The notes under the pieces were generated by a model. That model was given only the letters and a program-made list of their open reading frames with translations, was not told the DNA's origin and ran no database searches. Shown here in pieces: positions 23,801 through 33,814 of a stretch of 64,000 bases of DNA; within the stretch, counting starts at the first letter, position 1, and every line of letters starts with the position of its first letter. A program made the translations under genes and the position numbers. The DNA comes from Marsupella aquatica (lineage: Eukaryota > Marchantiophyta). The DNA lies in NCBI GenBank assembly GCA_973895155.1, contig OZ316894.1:10044001-10108000 (forward strand), read 5' to 3'.

Positions 23801-25732
23801 TGTCAAACAAACATACTGGAGCTTTGTAGACAAAACTTGGGATCCACCTGCCGTCAATACTAGAATTCCTTTGGGTGGCAAAACGTGCCAAATTCCACCT
23901 CAATGAAATGTCTTTGCCCCCCTTTTGACTGAATCTTGCCAGGTCTTTTGTATCCAATTAACCAATTTATCACTTAAACAAAGACTCAAATCTGATGGTC
24001 ATCCTCAACTATAGGGAAATCTAACAGTCTAAAATTAATCTCTTTTTTTGTTGGTAAAGAAAACCATTTTCTCCTGGGCATGGTGTCATTTTCAAAGAAA
24101 AGAACCCGGTCAGGTGAGGCAGATCAGTATGGAATTAGACAGGCCACCGGTGCTGTGCTTGACCCACTCTACTCTAAGACAAATGTAGTCATGAAATTAT
24201 TGACGGTGGCGTGGGTGCCAATAAGACATGATGTGTGCACAACGTGGATTATACACAGCAAATTAGAAAAGATAGAGGCGAAAAGACGTGGATAGGCACC
24301 ACACCTTGCATCTCAAACATATTCACACGTGTTTAATTCATGTGGAGAGTGGGAGTGTTGTATTTCTGGAACATAAATTAAGCCAGAAAGTGGACTTAGC
24401 TCAATGGTGGGCAAGTTTGCGTCTGTGGGCGTCTTACTAATGATGAAGGGAACACTGGTCAGTCTGGATAAACGTTGGTCAAGATTTGTCGCCCGAACTT
24501 TAGTCAGGACAGCACATCCAATTTGATACCCATGTGGTCTAGTAAGAACTTAAAAATTAAATAACAACGAATTGACGCAATCAATCGTATCTCACTCATG
24601 AAATTCTGGGGTCAAGAGGGCTTCTTTGGAAGCCAGGATCTTTTTCCACAACCTCAAGGGCCACTCGTGAGAAATCTCACTCCCAAAAAGTATCTACAAT
24701 GCAGCCAAACAATGGAGTCAAAAGGCAGAAGGACAATACCAGAAATTGGAAGACACTCGAAGCATTGCATCCAAGAATCTCACTCATCGTGAGATTCAAA
24801 GAGTGAACTAAAAATACCCAAACCCAACTTTTGGACAACCTTTGTCCAGACTGAGGGGATCTTTGGGTTGAGGACAAATGCACGCAGGTTAAACTCAACA
24901 TCATGGAATTTGGTCATTTTCCTGAAGGGCACTTAGGCATTGGAATGGACCAATTTTCCATGTGCAGGTGCACTGACCAGGCTACTTTACATCACACAAA
25001 AAGACAGGATTGCCAAACCGGGAGACATGATCCCAAAGGCAAAAGAACCCAATAAAAGGGGGAAGGGAAAGAACCTGGGAGGTTTACCTGACTTAGTGGC
25101 ATTAGTGCTTTTAGGGAACTGAAGATTTTTGACCCACAGCCTGGGCCATAACATTCCAGTCAGGTAAACCACCATGGAATGGCTGGCTTGAGATGCGCTA
25201 ATGTAGCTCTCAGTTCCATGGCTGTTGAGACACGTGGGCAATCTAGCTGTGGGAAAGGAGAGATTGGGAGGGGCAAGCTCATTGGCTGCTGGCAGCAAGT
25301 TTAGGTACACCCTGCTGCCCAAGGAAATTGTTTTGTTATTTTCTTGGGTCATCACACATAGTACCAAGCCCTCCCATTGAGAAAGACCCTACAAGGAACA
25401 GTGAGTTATTATAGCCAGTTGGTTCTCACTCTCTTCTTTTGGCAGGGAGTGTCAGTCAAGGCAGGTTGAGGCACTTAATTTTAGTACCTCTAATAAGATT
25501 ACTCTTTGTGACCCTATGGAATTCACTTCAAAGCTTTAGTAGGCTTTTTGGCTCTTTGGACTTAGTGTAGGCCATCGGCCGTCCATGAAAAGAAAGACAA
25601 GCAATCATTTCAAGGTCTGTCACCTTTCGCTGCTCTACTAGGGTGTCTTAGAGCTGACAATTTGATGGACCTTTAACTCCCTGGTTATGGGTTATGGGTA
25701 CAAAATTTTTTTGCCACAAGTATTGGTCTTAT
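20880..25732. other. Long intergenic stretch with no supported gene
   Basis: I find no coherent splice structures or recognisable domains. Positions 20880-21120 contain several variants of TTGATGAACC/GGTTCATCAA and TGATCAAG motifs in both orientations, suggesting an old foldback repeat. A direct short repeat GGGATCAGCAA occurs at about 22307 and 22331. The remainder looks like degraded AT-rich spacer. Confidence 0.4.
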
Positions 25733-26051
25733 AACCAACTGGCTTTGGTCAGTTGGCCAGCGGATGAATCTAGAACCGAGAGGTCCCAGGTTCAATCCTC
25801 CCTCCACACATAAGGGGTGTGGAGGGTATGTGTGGGTGGGTGGGGTGTAGTGGTGGGAGTATTGATTATCTCCTCAGCCCTAGTTGCCCACTTTGGGTTC
25901 TGGTTTAATTCTCTCTCTCTCCTGGTCTGGGTCTTTGTCGGATCATTGGGTATTGTCCCCTTGTGGCTGCCCTACATAGAATTGCGTGTTCCAAAGCAGG
26001 ACGTCTATCCTCTGTTGGATGGGTCTGCTTTCGGTTTTCAAGGCAAAAAAA
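25733..26051 (+). mobile_element. tRNA-derived SINE, copy 2, with exact 15-bp target-site duplication
   Basis: The 319-bp element is flanked by identical copies of AAGTATTGGTCTTAT (25718-25732 and 26052-26066). An A-box-like TGGTCAGTTGG lies at 25746-25756 and a B box GGTTCAATCC at 25789-25798, the spacing and order of an RNA polymerase III promoter from a tRNA. The body ends in a short A tail (CAAGGCAAAAAAAAA). These features define a SINE. It has no reading frame; mobilisation would need LINE proteins in trans. This is the best preserved copy in the window, so the youngest by its perfect duplication. Confidence 0.92.
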
Positions 26052-26355
26052 AAGTATTGGTCTTATGCCATTACCATCAATCACTCTAGAGGCTGCGGAT
26101 AGAAAAAACAAAAAAAAACTTTTACACAAATCTTGTGAAAAAGTTATGACCATTCCTTTAGTGCTAAATGCCATATCCATAATTTGGAAGCTTTGAGAGG
26201 CCCTATTGTAACAAACACAAAGGAGCAAATATCATGTGCAAAGGTTAATTGGTGGCAAACACCATCTACACTCAGTCAAGGACATCCTGCACGAAATTGC
26301 TCAGACTCCCGGCCTGACGTTTTTGGAGACATTAATGCATACACTATGGTGACAG

Positions 26356-26421
26356 AAGAGCGGATCCGAGAACCTCAAAAGTGAAGGTTTCCAGATGTTT
26401 GAGGTTCTCAGATCCGCTCTT
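26356..26421. repeat. Foldback: 24-bp inverted arms with an 18-nt loop
   Basis: The arms AAGAGCGGATCCGAGAACCT... (26356-26379) and its reverse complement (26398-26421) match at 23 of 24 positions; the mismatch would be a G:U pair in RNA. It would form a stable hairpin if transcribed. There are no other transposon signs around it. Confidence 0.8.
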
Positions 26422-26838
26422 TGCAGTCGGGCTTTAGTTTGACTACCAATACTTATTTTCTTTGATGATGTCCTTCAGTGCAATGTATTTACGATGTGGG
26501 CAACAATCACCAGGAGTTAATCATCTCAATTGAAGAGAAAGAAGTGGATCTGTTGGGTTCCAATATATTACAATACGATAGCTGGACGTATGAAGCAAAG
26601 GTAACTTATAACCATTGAATCAAGGATGAATGCTTTGGAGCCTCCCGCCTCTGTCAGTGCATAACAGAGACATGGCTTCCATAACCTGGATGGAAAATGT
26701 GAGGATACCTAGAGCCTGTGAGGTCAACATTCTTGGTGCACTCTTCTAGGAAAGCAGTATACGCAACGTTTTCAAAATCGCAAACTAACCTACCATCTCA
26801 AATCTGAAGTAACTTAAATTCCAATTCAAGACGAAAAC

Positions 26839-27130
26839 TTGATTTGAGATACGAATACACTGACCAAACCACAGAGCAAGGACAGACCCAGCCTAAAAAT
26901 GATTCAAAATCAACATATTTAGCAAACACTCTTCAAACAAAGAAGATTATATGGCAAATTTGCCATCTCAAACCGATCCAACTTGAATTGAGATACGACT
27001 ACACTCTCAAGGCACACAGCAAGGACAGACCCAGCCTAAAAATGATTCAAAAGCAACATACCACTTAACAGACTCAACAAACAAAGATGAACATATTGCA
27101 TAAATCAGACATCTCAGACCGATCTACCAT
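26839..27130. repeat. Tandem duplication, ~144-bp unit, two diverged copies
   Basis: The copies start at about 26839 and 26983. Both contain TTGAGATACGA.TACACT, AGCAAGGACAGACCCAGCCT, AAAAATGATTCAAAA and a CATCTCA.ACCGATC tail. The first half is nearly identical and the second half more diverged. Confidence 0.8.
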
Positions 27131-27199
27131 GGAATATCGAACTCAACGGATCAACCTGCTATTGAAATAAACAAATTTGGATCACCGCTCAATCGCATC

Positions 27200-28855
27200 A
27201 AACACTATTCTTTGCAAAAAATGACACCGGAAGACAAGAATGTGCATGGCCTGGACCGATTCCACAAGCTTGTATTCTGTAAGAAGCTAAGCCAGGGTAC
27301 CATAAAAAAAAAGTACGTACAAACAAAGTTGAAGTTAGCGGCAATTCAAACAACACCACCCCATCTCAGCAATCAAACGACTGGAGCATATCATGCACGG
27401 CTGCGAACTGCTCGAAATTGTGCAAAAACGCCATCCAGCAAGCTCGTCTTCTAGCAGGCAGGATGGAGAAAAACTAGGACACTTCGAACCATTGCGGCCA
27501 GGATGCTTGATTCTTAATTCGGGCTGGCTGTCGTTGGTGCAATCGTTGTCATTGGATTTGATACAGAGTAAAATGGCAGAGCACAGAGACCAAAGATTGG
27601 AACATAAAAACTTTTAAAAACCTAACACATCGGTACAAATGATTTCACAAGGACCTTAATGTATCAAACTATATTTGCAAACAGGGTAGGGTTGCTTAGG
27701 ACCGCCATGACGTTATGAAATTTAGGTTCCGTAAGAAAGCTAAACGAACCTTTGATGTAATCACATCGAGCTCTTTGAGGTCTAGAAAAAAACATTGTAC
27801 GGATTCTGAAACACGACGAGGAAATCACCTGCTGGACAGAATACGAAGCTCTATCCTACCACTATCATTGTGGTTAGCCCTCTGAACCTCTGCGCGCGTG
27901 TCTCGCCAACTTCATTTTCAAACTATTCATTTGTTAACATTGATTTATTTTAGTTATCAGTGCTTGACATTTGATATGCTCCCTACCTTGGATTTTCATT
28001 TACTGAGATTTTGAATCCGAGCTCTTTCTCAATTCTTCTTCGTCGACAAAAGGGCGACGATTCTCAAATGGCCTTGAAAGCACTTGCAGTATGTGGTTGG
28101 TGGGAAGTCACTTTTCTGTTGGTTGTTGTTGGAGATTCCGACAAAGCGAGAGAGTTGATAAGACTGATCTATCTCTTGCGACTGTTTGCTGAGAGGAGTC
28201 TTAGTGAACTGTCTAGGTTTTGCCTACTGGTTTTCGTGTCGGTAATGGCCCGAAAAGATGAGCAGGCAATCATTTTTATAATCCACAATGCAAGGCTTTG
28301 TAAGCATGAGCAAGATTGCCATTCATTCTATCCACAGTACACAAAAATCTCCGGAAAGATGAGCAAGGCAGTCCTGTCTTGAATCGACAACACAAAGATT
28401 GAAAAAATGAGCAAGATCGACATTCATTCAATCCACAATACAGAGCTTCGTAAGCAACCACGTATAAGTTTGCCGTTTATAGGAGACGATGTTAGAATTA
28501 TTTCTCAGATCCGATTAGAAAAATTCCAAAGCCAGTTTGAACTGACAGGACTGAGGCAGTGGAGGATTTATTCCAGTAGAAGTGGAAGTTGTAATGGCCA
28601 GCCTGAAGCTTAAAACTGGAAGGGTTCATGAGTCTTCTCCTTCTGACTGTTAGGAAGTTGACCCTTCTCACCAGAACGAGAAGACTCAGCAGAGAAACCT
28701 GGAAGAACACTTCTAGAGCTGAAGGCCTCGTGTGTATCTTAGTCCTCAACACGAAACTCATGATCTGGACTAAATACTCCACGACCACCTGTCCGTTAAA
28801 ACTGGCTCGGAAAAGTCTAATTAGAACTGATACATAATTGTGTCTTAGCCCAGGC
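27200..28855. other. Intergenic stretch with no supported gene
   Basis: Open frames at 27212-27617 and 28011-28382 (plus) show no recognised domain. Near 28270-28460 a segment like ATGAGCAAG..CATTCAT.C.ATCCACAAT.CA is repeated about three times (28260, 28307, 28410). Confidence 0.4.
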
Positions 28856-28859
28856 TCAG

Positions 28860-29575
28860 CAGCATTCTACATAGTGTGCTACAAGTATAAGTATTCCTTC
28901 CTGAGTGGTGAACTGAATGGTTCAAAAAAATTCACTCAGGCTTTACGCTCATTCTACATAGTGTGTTACAAAATTTCCTTGTGGAGTTAATAGTTCAAAA
29001 AAAAATCACTCAGGCTTGATGCTCAGTAACTCATCCTCACTTAAAGGATAATGGTTGTAACCCCCTTGTACTCACTTAAAGGATAATGGTTGTAACCCCC
29101 TTCGGCTCAGGGTTAATCCCATTACCCCCTTCCTTGGGCTCAGCATCCTCTGGGATTATATCCCATTACCGTTTTCCTAGTGGAGTGAACACTCATCCTC
29201 ACTTACACAATCATGGCTGTAACCCCCTTGGGCTCAGCACCCTCTGGGATTTTATCCTATTACCCCTTTCCTTGTGGAGTGAATTGAATAGTTCAAAAAA
29301 AATCACTCAGGCGTGACGCTGGGTAACTCATCCTCTGGGATTATATCCCATTACCCCCTTCCTTGTGGAGTGAACTGAATAGTTCAACAAAATTCACTCG
29401 GGTTTGACGCCCGGTAACTGATCCTCACTTAGGATAATGGCTGTAACCCCCTTGGGCTCAGCACCCTCTGGGATTATATCCCATTACCCCCTCTTGGGGA
29501 TGGGGTACCATACAAAACATATTCAACTAAAATGAAAACACATCAACTGAAATGAAAACACAGTTGGAATGACTA
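28860..29575 (+). repeat. Complex repeat array, left block, units with two palindromes
   Basis: Irregular copies of a unit of roughly 130-150 bp. Landmarks in order are GGGATTATATCCC (imperfect palindrome), CATTACCCCCTTCCTTGTGG, AGTGAACTGAATAGTTCA (contains the hairpin TGAACT-GAAT-AGTTCA), ATTCACTCAGGCTTGACGC, CTCACTTAAGGATAATGGCT and GTAACCCCCTTGGGCTCAGC. The block ends with GGGGTACCATACA..A and a GAAAACACAGTTGGAATGAC tail. The same unit and the same tail occur in the same orientation at 31848-32760. Confidence 0.85.
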
Positions 29576-30289
29576 CCATGACCATAGTCCATATCATTGC
29601 AGGTGACATTCAGGCGAATAACAACGTCGATCACAACCGTTTGCACAGACGCGTATCCTGGTCATTGAGATAAAGAAATCAAACTGACCCAAAGATGGCC
29701 GCATTACATCGATTCAGATGTTCATCCAAGTCTCTTCATCAGTGTTGTAAGCGGCAAGAGCTTGCAAGGTTGATCATATTATTAGCCCCACAAAACATAA
29801 AGGGTTGCATTGAAGTAAGCGCGATTGGTCCATGCATTGTTGAAGAAATCCAAGCTTGGTTTTAAGACACCCATCTGCTGCTGGCGGCTATAAGGGACAA
29901 ATTTGATGACACAAGAACTACGCACAAATGGAGGATGATTTTGTAGACCTGATACACTATGATTACGCTGGATACACTATGATTATCCAACGACACAGAC
30001 AGGATGAAACTCTCGGTCTATGAAAACAGCTGTGCAATTCAGTGTTTTCCATGGTAATAGGATCTCCCAATAAACAGAAATCTAGGTACTAGTAATGAGC
30101 GCAATAATCATTCATCTACTTGCATCTTTATTGCATAGATGTTCAAGCATAATTGAAGAGAGATGCAATAAAATTTTGTCAATCATGCATTTTGGCTTCG
30201 TCGTGTCACCCTTTTGTTCAAATTTATGGAGTTGCTTCAAAAACCTCATGGGAAATTGTAGTAATTCACAAAGACAAACTATCACAAAA

Positions 30290-31533
30290 CTAAAATTCTA
30301 AAGGCCCATCTTTGAGGAGATCCATCCATTGAGCAACTTCCTCCAGAGATTTCCCTACTCGAGCTAAATCACTAATAACCTGCATCTTTTTGTCAGTTTG
30401 TGCTAGGTGGAGTTGGTGTTTCCTGTCAATTTGAGCTCTGATGTTTTGCGCTTCTTCAACTTGACGTCTGGCTTCCTGTAGCTCTGCCAGTTCAGTCATT
30501 TTCCATCATTCTTTGTTGTCAACCTGCTTGCTTCGGTACGCTGTTATTTTTTGCAAGTTCTTTGAGTACAAACAAAGGAGAGTCATTCTTGGAGTTAGTT
30601 TATCAGCCTGAGCCAAAGTCGATGCAGACCCAGATCCGGATGCTGGTGCCTTTTGTTTTACTCTCTTCTATGCCTGTGAGTCTTGTTGATTTTGTGGTGT
30701 AGTGTTTGGCATCTCTGCCTGCGTAGGAGATTGAGTGATTGAATCATTCTCATTTCTTGTGAATGGAGAATTCTCCATGATTGGTTCATTGTCGTTTGAA
30801 TCATAAACTTATTTATAAACCTCTGCAATGTCGACTGTCGGCAGCTCAGTGTGAATCCAAAATTCAGTTGCAATAGTGTCACACTCATCCTGGTCCGGGT
30901 CTTCATCCTGGTCCAGGCCTTCATCTTTGTCTGTGTCGTATTTGTTCGGGACCCCAATGCAACCCTGTGAACTTTAGTCCATATTGATCTTCTCCCGAAT
31001 AGAGCATCCATCCTCTCAAAATTTGGGCACACATATTCTGTTTTCTTTTCCCACGTCATGCCTACACTGAGTTCAAGTTCAGACAATCCTCCGCCTAATT
31101 GGCCAAGCTCATGCTTGGCCTTCTTGTAACGATCATGGTAGCGTTCCGATTTCTTTTTCATGGCATCTCCATTCAGGTCTGATACTTCCTTCCACCCCAT
31201 GCCTCCTAGAGTCACGACCATGTTCTTGAATGCACTAATCTTCAAAATGAGCTTGTCACCGATCCATGTCTTTTGCCCAGTCCTGTAGAGAACTTGGAAG
31301 TTCTCTTTGTTTTCCATATAATCGAGCATTCGTTCATATCCATCTGATGAGATTCTAAATCTTTTCGCCTTTTTTGGGTACCCTGAATTTGTGAACTCTG
31401 GCGGAGCAGTTTTCCCATTCACCATGATCTCATCAAGCTCGACATCAATCGGACTCTCTGTCTGCAGAAGGGAATTCATATACATCTGGATTATATCCTG
31501 CAACAAACCGGAACTGCAATTTGCAAGAGGCAC
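30290..31533 (-). pseudogene. Myb/SANT-like (trihelix-like) DNA-binding protein, PIF/Harbinger-associated type, degenerate
   Basis: The N-terminal part (31533 to about 30970) has one open frame. It resembles plant Myb/SANT-like proteins with a trihelix-like fold: a lead segment ending VELDEI, a basic KKAKRFRIS patch, then a helical domain with conserved aromatic residues (YERMLDYM, GMGWKEV, KSERYHDRYKKAK, CPNFERMDALFG). The remainder lies in another frame: an acidic Asp/Glu-rich linker, a Gln/Ser-rich segment and a coiled-coil tail (TELAELQEARRQVEEAQ..., 30499-30298). Joining it needs a frameshift near 30965 and passes stops near 30809, 30668 and 30506. An intron could remove some of these, but I see no convincing set of junctions. 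Such proteins often partner PIF/Harbinger transposases or are plant regulators. It sits between two blocks of a complex repeat, so a transposon origin is likely; no transposase is present. Confidence 0.6.
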
Positions 31534-31727
31534 GGATTTGAACTAAGCGATGACCACGACGCTTCCAAGTCACAGCATGAAGTGATCCAAGTGACAGCAT
31601 GGATTGAATACTACTGAACTGTCGACCCAAGCGTGGGGTGGCCTGCCCACAGCGCCTACTATGGTGATGACACCTGCAGCTTTGTCACCATCCATAAGAT
31701 CCATGTCTACTCCGTAACTAGTTTTTA

Positions 31728-31838
31728 CGGAACGTGTCAAAGTACCTGACCTCTGCCCCTAAAAGTCCTTGTAACTTGATTTACAGCTACTTGAAGTGGG
31801 ACATAACACAAGGCTTATGGCTGTGTTTTGACACGCCC
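31728..31838. mobile_element. Possible small TA-flanked MITE (111 bp)
   Basis: Between TA dinucleotides at 31726-31727 and 31839-31840, the ends read CGGAACGTGTCAAAG and, from the right in reverse complement, GGGCGTGTCAAAACAC. They share a CGTGTCAAA core with a 2-base offset. There is no coding capacity. It abuts the right block of the complex repeat array. Confidence 0.35.
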
Positions 31839-31847
31839 TAATGGCTG

Positions 31848-32760
31848 TAACCCCCTTGGGTTCAGCACCCTCTGGGATTATATCTCATTACCCCCTCCCT
31901 TGTGGAGTGAACTGAATAGTAACCCCCTTGGGCTCAGCACCCTCATCACCCCTTTCATTGTGGAGTGAACTGAATAGTTCAAAAAAATTCACTCACGCTT
32001 GACGCTCGGTAAGTCATCCTCTCGGATTTACATCCCATTACACCGTTCCTTGTGGAGTGAATGCTCGGTAAGTCATCCTCTCTGATTATATCCCATTACA
32101 CCCTTCCTTGTGGAGTGAACTGAATAGTTCAAAAACATTCACTCATCCTCTGGGATTATATCCCTTTACCCCCTTCCTTGTGGAGTGAACAGATTAGTTA
32201 AAAAAAAATTACTCAGGACGCCCGGTAACTGATCTTCACTTAAGGATGATGGCTTTATCCTCACTTAAGGATAATGCCTGTAACCCCCTTGGGCTCAGCA
32301 CAGTCTGGAATTATATCCTATTACCCCCTTCCTTGAGTAGTTCAAAAACATTTACTGTGGGATTATATCCCCTTACCACCTTCCTTGTGGAGTGAACTGA
32401 ATAGTTCAAAAACATTCACTCAGGCATCCGATTATATCCCCTTACCACCTTCCTTGTGGAGTGAACTGAATAGTTCAAAAACATTCACTCAGGTTTGATG
32501 CCTGGTAACTAATCCTCACTTAAGGACAATGGCTCTAACCCCCTTGGGCTCAGCACCCTCTGGGATTATATCCCATTACCCGCTCTTGGGGATTGGGGTA
32601 CCATACACAACAACATTAACTCAAATGAAAACACAGTTGGAATGACTACCCTTTTTGCTGATTATATCCCATTACCCGCTCTTGGGGATTGGGGTACCAT
32701 ACACAACAACATCAACTAAAATGAAAACACAGTTGGAATGACTACCCTTTTTGCTTCACC
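31848..32760 (+). repeat. Complex repeat array, right block
   Basis: The same units as the 28860-29575 block, with GGGATTATATCCC, CCTTCCTTGTGGAGTGAACT and GTAACCCCCTTGGGCTCAGC landmarks, in the same orientation. The block ends with two copies of CTCTTGGGGATTGGGGTACC followed by GAAAACACAGTTGGAATGAC (ending about 32645 and 32745). Copies are rearranged and truncated rather than a clean head-to-tail array. Confidence 0.85.
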
Positions 32761-33814
32761 TCAATATTTTGGTGCATTGACCACGAAGCACAAACATTGG
32801 GTTAGTCATCTATAAAACCGAGATATTCAAATCAGGCTCATCTTCCAATAGGAGAAATAGTAGTATAGAAGTCCTCGAGGGAGTTGCTTGCTCAATTTAT
32901 CAAACTTCATGAGGATACCCTGCTAGACCCAGTTGACACAGAAGATCAGTCTTCCTCTTTAAGTTCATTGGCCTTGCGTGAAACATACTGGCAGATCAAC
33001 GACAATTCAGGATGATGATAGTTTAAGATGAAATGTGCGGCTGCTGGCCACCACCAGTTCTTGTTAGAACTTTCAATCAAATTCCGGAGATTCATGTTGG
33101 ACAAATATTTCAGTCCACATCTCAGATATCATCTAGAAAATATTACTCAACAAGACAATCAACGCCTGAAAAATAACCAGACTCAGTGGCCACTAGCAGA
33201 AAGGATAGGAGAAGACCAACACCCACATCGGGACTGCCAAGTTTCTTCAAGCCAGACCAGGAAACAGTCCTTCGGATTGTCAATGCCGAAGGACAGCCTG
33301 AGAGGTCTGCATGAAACGTACTTGGGACAACACGGGCTCCTGATCTCCACTGTCCTCAATCACTTTTCTATGAAAAAAAAAGCTTGAAATGTGCAAAGCC
33401 TCCGCTTACTGCTCCTTTAGTCAGTAAAAACTTACACTCGTCAGACTCCTGGTTTGGCCAGATGGGACAACAAGGGGCAGCTATTTGCAGAAATGCGAGT
33501 CTTCACCTTTAAGCGGTCACTCTAATCTACATAGTGACAGGATCAAACTTCGTGAGGTAAGACGTGAAAAATCTGAAGGTGCAAAATGTCACAGGAAACA
33601 ACTGCTGGTAGAAACAATCCCAACTTTCTGGATCCTCTCAAAATAGTAAATCAGACAAAATCGTGTATGACTAACAAGGCGACCCCAACTATCATTTAAA
33701 ATCAAGGGGTCACTATTGGATCACATCTACTTCGAGCCTGGTGACTTGTTCTATGCGGGGTTCTATGTCTAGATATGACAAATCATTCGCGCAATTATGA
33801 CACATTGGACTGAC
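32761..33814. other. Spacer and probable 3' flank of the 26-exon gene
   Basis: No gene is supported. The 119-codon plus-strand frame at 33028-33387 has no recognised feature. The part nearest 33815 should contain the 3' UTR and polyadenylation signals of the minus-strand gene. Confidence 0.4.

Noticed and set aside
25737-25801. Possible functional tRNA gene (A and B boxes)
   Set aside because: There is no cloverleaf with a paired acceptor stem, and the sequence is part of a longer dispersed element with target-site duplications, so it is a SINE head.
28860-32760. CRISPR-like array (repeats with spacers)
   Set aside because: The repeats are irregular, longer than CRISPR repeats, internally palindromic and in a plant nuclear context with no cas genes.
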